Part shown: one piece after another, positions 14,952-17,071 of the stretch
How the letters are laid out: each line of letters opens with the position of its first letter
Numbering within the stretch: position 1 is the stretch's first letter
Assembly: GCA_041946755.1 (NCBI GenBank)
Contig: JBHGBB010000066.1
Location: 1-17,071 of the forward strand
From: JBHGBB01 sp041946755
GTDB taxonomy: Bacteria; UBP4; UBA4092; JAOAEQ01
Length of the DNA: 17,071 bases
Reading direction: 5' to 3'
The notes under the pieces: generated by a model
Seen by the model: the letters and a program-made list of their open reading frames with translations, nothing else
What the model was told of the DNA's origin: nothing
Databases searched by the model: none
Program-made: the position numbers and the translations under genes

Positions 14952-16370
14952 ATGAGAACTTATCAAAAGAATTGGTGGATAATCGTAGGTTTCCTAGTGG
15001 TTTTGGTAGTATCCGGTTATACCGTAAGTCTAACCGTCAGTACTACCGGTGGAGCCGGGGATTTCAACTCGATTCAGTATGCAATCAATTCCTGTTTAAC
15101 CAATCCGGATACACCGGATGTAATCACTATTCTGGATAATGGTCCTTATTTTGAAGCGTTAGATATTGGTACTGCCGGATTTGATCTGACAATTCAAGGT
15201 GGTAGCGGAATTCGACCGGTGATTGTTGCCAGTATAACCAGCGCTACTACGGGTCCATTAGGTAACCGAAACCAAGTTATTGATATCTTAGGAGATCAAT
15301 GTACAACGGTAATAAAGGATCTGGTACTTATTCCAGATACCACTGCACCAGCAGGAAAAGGAATCAATATTGCGCCATATTCAACGTTATCCCAATTTTC
15401 CGTTGCGTTGATTAATATGGTTATCGCCGGGAATAATGGTTCCAATCAACCGGTCACTATGGACGGACGAACCGTAGCTTCTGCAGCAACTACCTTTACC
15501 CTTCAAGGTATAGATGTAGCCAGTGCATTAAAACCAGGGCATATTTCTTTACAAAAGGTTATTGTATCTCGAGCTACCTATTATGTAGATGGAAACTCTG
15601 GGCTCCGGGTATTATTAGATGGAAATCCGACGGATCGCTCCAGTGTCGATATCGGTGCTGGCTGTGTATTTACCTATCTACCGCAAGATGGAGTCTATTT
15701 TGGTGCTTCAACTTGTTGCGATGGTACTTTCTCCGGAACCTCAACCGAACCGATTATCATCAGCAATAACGCCCGTTGGGGTATTTGGGATTACAACAAT
15801 GCCGGGAAATCGGCAGTAAATAAATTAGATTGGGTAATTATCACCAACAATGCCAGTATGGGATACCGGGTTTCCGGAAGTTCAAATCAGCCGTCAGTAA
15901 CGATGACGAATTGCACCTTTGCAAATAATGCCTTATCGACAAATACCGCGCAGATTGATTTCAGTGTTACTACCTCAACGAATTTTACGGCATATAATGT
16001 GATTTTTGCCGGGAACAGTCTTATGACTTCAACTAGAGCGAATACCGTTATTAATGGTTCGGGTGCATCATCATTAACCATAAACACCTGTGCATTAGTT
16101 ATAACCGGATTAGCAGGAGCGACTCCGACTTATTCATTAAGCACTATGGTATCTGCAAATGGTGTAGTCGGTGTAGGCACGTTTACTCAAAATGGCGGGA
16201 TCAATGAGAATCCGGATTTTGCATCGTTAGACTTAACCAGTGCTGATTTTGTTGCCGTGAGAAATCCTCATTTTGCTACTGTAGGACCGAATGGTGGTCC
16301 GTTAACCGGTGGGGGTAAATATCTTGGCGGCGGTACACCAGCAGAATTAAGTCGGTTTGATTCAGAGTAA
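14952..16370 (+). CDS. Secreted beta-helix protein, paralogue without Big domain
   Basis: A 472-residue exported protein and tandem paralogue of the gene at 13202. A hydrophobic signal segment (about residues 9-25, WIIVGFLVVLVVSGY) leads into the same mature start, LTVSTTGGAGDFNSIQYAI. Shared blocks with the neighbour run from SCLTNPDTPD and ILDNGPYFEAL, through TFSGTSTEPII, NNARWGIWDYNN and SNQPSVTMTNCTFANNALS, to FATVGPNGGPLTGGG. The predicted fold is a right-handed beta-helix, and no active site could be assigned. It stops soon after the last shared block (GKYLGGGTPAELSRFDSE), where the first copy continues into its Ig-like domain. AAGGAGGG lies 7-8 bases before the ATG. A strong terminator follows after about 110 bp. 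Confidence 0.82.
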   Translation: MRTYQKNWWIIVGFLVVLVVSGYTVSLTVSTTGGAGDFNSIQYAINSCLTNPDTPDVITILDNGPYFEALDIGTAGFDLTIQGGSGIRPVIVASITSATTGPLGNRNQVIDILGDQCTTVIKDLVLIPDTTAPAGKGINIAPYSTLSQFSVALINMVIAGNNGSNQPVTMDGRTVASAATTFTLQGIDVASALKPGHISLQKVIVSRATYYVDGNSGLRVLLDGNPTDRSSVDIGAGCVFTYLPQDGVYFGASTCCDGTFSGTSTEPIIISNNARWGIWDYNNAGKSAVNKLDWVIITNNASMGYRVSGSSNQPSVTMTNCTFANNALSTNTAQIDFSVTTSTNFTAYNVIFAGNSLMTSTRANTVINGSGASSLTINTCALVITGLAGATPTYSLSTMVSANGVVGVGTFTQNGGINENPDFASLDLTSADFVAVRNPHFATVGPNGGPLTGGGKYLGGGTPAELSRFDSE

Positions 16371-16385
16371 AGTAAATGAGTTCGA

Positions 16386-16406
16386 TTATGGTAAACAATA
16401 CCATAA
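16386..16406. repeat. Hairpin TTATGGTA/TACCATAA
   Basis: A perfect 8-bp stem with a 5-nt loop, 16 bp after the stop of the second beta-helix gene. It is the first of three hairpins before the next gene. Confidence 0.5.
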
Positions 16407-16442
16407 ATAGGTTATTCATTACCGTTCATTATCGTAGTGTTA

Positions 16443-16469
16443 ATCAGATAAAAAAGTATGTTATCTGAT
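16443..16469. repeat. Hairpin ATCAGATAA/TTATCTGAT
   Basis: A perfect 9-bp stem (16443-16451 and 16461-16469) with a 9-nt A-rich loop, between the first hairpin and the terminator. No T-tract follows. Confidence 0.5.
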
Positions 16470-16483
16470 CGAGGAAGTAAACG

Positions 16484-16533
16484 GGAGCTGGCGAGTTATC
16501 CCAAAAACCTGAATACGTCAGCTCCTTTTTTTT
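16484..16533 (+). terminator. Rho-independent terminator after the beta-helix pair
   Basis: GGAGCTG (16484-16490) pairs with CAGCTCC (16519-16525), extended inward by a G-T wobble and two C-G pairs. Eight T follow (16526-16533). This is the clearest intrinsic terminator in the window and closes the two-gene unit. Confidence 0.85.
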
Positions 16534-16601
16534 AACAACAGATTAAGCAGATTAAACAAAATGATTAATTATATTTATCGGATTAAAAAGGATAGAGCGT
16601 T

Positions 16602-17071
16602 ATGTTAATTAAGAAACCGCGACATATTTTTATGATAACCATTTGTTTAGCCAGTTTAATCTGTTGTTTATCTATACCGCTTGCATATGGCAACACAAAT
16701 CTATACGCAATTTTTATTACCAGCGATGGCTTCCGGCCAGACTATATAGAAATGTATCACCCGCCGAATCTTATGCAGCTTATTAAAGAAGGGGTTCGGG
16801 TAAAAGATGCGGTCGATGTTTTCCCCTGGACTACGACGACTAATATGACCTCACTAGTTACCGGTTCTTATCCAGCCACTACCGGAATCGGAAATAATTC
16901 GCAATATGAGAAAGAAACCGATAAAATCGTTGGCGGCCCGCGTAATAATAAAGCCGAAACTATTGGTGAAACGCTCCAGAAAGCGAAAATCCCTACTGCG
17001 GTAGTCAACCATTTCATGCTTCAAAATCGGGGCGCAGATAAATATATTTCCGATGGCAATGCCGACGATGT
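16602..17071 (+). CDS. Secreted alkaline-phosphatase-superfamily phosphodiesterase (3' end missing)
   Basis: A 156-residue N-terminal fragment that runs off the right edge. A signal peptide (KKPRH then a hydrophobic core) probably ends after LAYG (residue 30). The mature part opens with AIFITSDGFRPDYIE, where Asp42 would be the first metal ligand. FPWTTTTNMTSLVTGSYP (74-91) aligns with the nucleophile block of the type I phosphodiesterase / nucleotide pyrophosphatase family, probably Thr78. Later blocks such as ETIGETLQKAKIPTAVVN fit the same fold. Substrate cannot be told; family members act on nucleotides, phospholipid headgroups or phosphonates outside the membrane. An AAGGA lies about 9 bases before the ATG, and the gene starts behind a strong terminator, so it probably has its own promoter. 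Confidence 0.88.
   Translation, partial: MLIKKPRHIFMITICLASLICCLSIPLAYGNTNLYAIFITSDGFRPDYIEMYHPPNLMQLIKEGVRVKDAVDVFPWTTTTNMTSLVTGSYPATTGIGNNSQYEKETDKIVGGPRNNKAETIGETLQKAKIPTAVVNHFMLQNRGADKYISDGNADD

Noticed and set aside
14918..15139. 73-codon frame overlapping the start of the second beta-helix gene
   Set aside because: It is a shifted reading of the same conserved segment; the overlapping 472-residue gene has the signal peptide and Shine-Dalgarno.
1..17071. tRNA or rRNA genes
   Set aside because: Intergenic regions were read for cloverleaf-like sequences and TTC-containing arms; no convincing candidate was seen, though no covariance search could be run.

Overview
The window looks like a piece of an AT-rich chromosome from an uncultured bacterium. 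It mixes core genes (purH, mreB, mreC, mreD) with long secreted repeat proteins and many hairpin-forming intergenic stretches. The phylum cannot be fixed from the sequence. A rod shape, a secretion system and a sugar-sensing lifestyle are reasonable inferences. There is no sign of phage, plasmid or transposase genes.

Layout, left half. A plus-strand gene cut by the left edge (1-2706) encodes a huge Asp-box/sortilin-like beta-propeller protein of about 20 repeats. It converges on a minus-strand cluster, and a shared hairpin terminator lies between the two. Read in its own direction (right to left), the cluster is a small membrane protein (8616-8281), then mreB, mreC, mreD, an OFA-type MFS transporter and purH. 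From mreC to purH the genes are nearly contiguous: a 24-bp gap, a 1-bp stop/start overlap and a 6-bp gap. Purine synthesis and a transporter are therefore tied to the cell-shape operon, where mrdA and rodA often sit. Short heptad repeats lie in front of mreB and mreC.

Layout, right half. A gene-free stretch of about 830 bp (8617-9443) contains a dense run of hairpins and ends in a good promoter for a plus-strand group. That group is a bifunctional-nuclease-family protein, a small four-cysteine protein of unknown function, and a 765-residue protein. The large protein is the most remarkable object in the window: a KaiC/RecA-like ATPase domain, a complete ABC-type sugar-binding (SBP) domain without signal peptide, and an AraC-type DNA-binding domain in one chain. 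It reads as a cytoplasmic, ligand-sensing, possibly ATP-driven transcription regulator. A perfect 16-bp direct repeat with a 20-bp period lies about 120 bp downstream and could be an AraC-type operator.

After another gene-poor stretch (12626-13201) come two tandem secreted beta-helix paralogues that share their Shine-Dalgarno leader. The first has an extra C-terminal Ig-like (Big) domain. A strong terminator follows, then the start of a secreted alkaline-phosphatase-superfamily phosphodiesterase that runs off the right edge.
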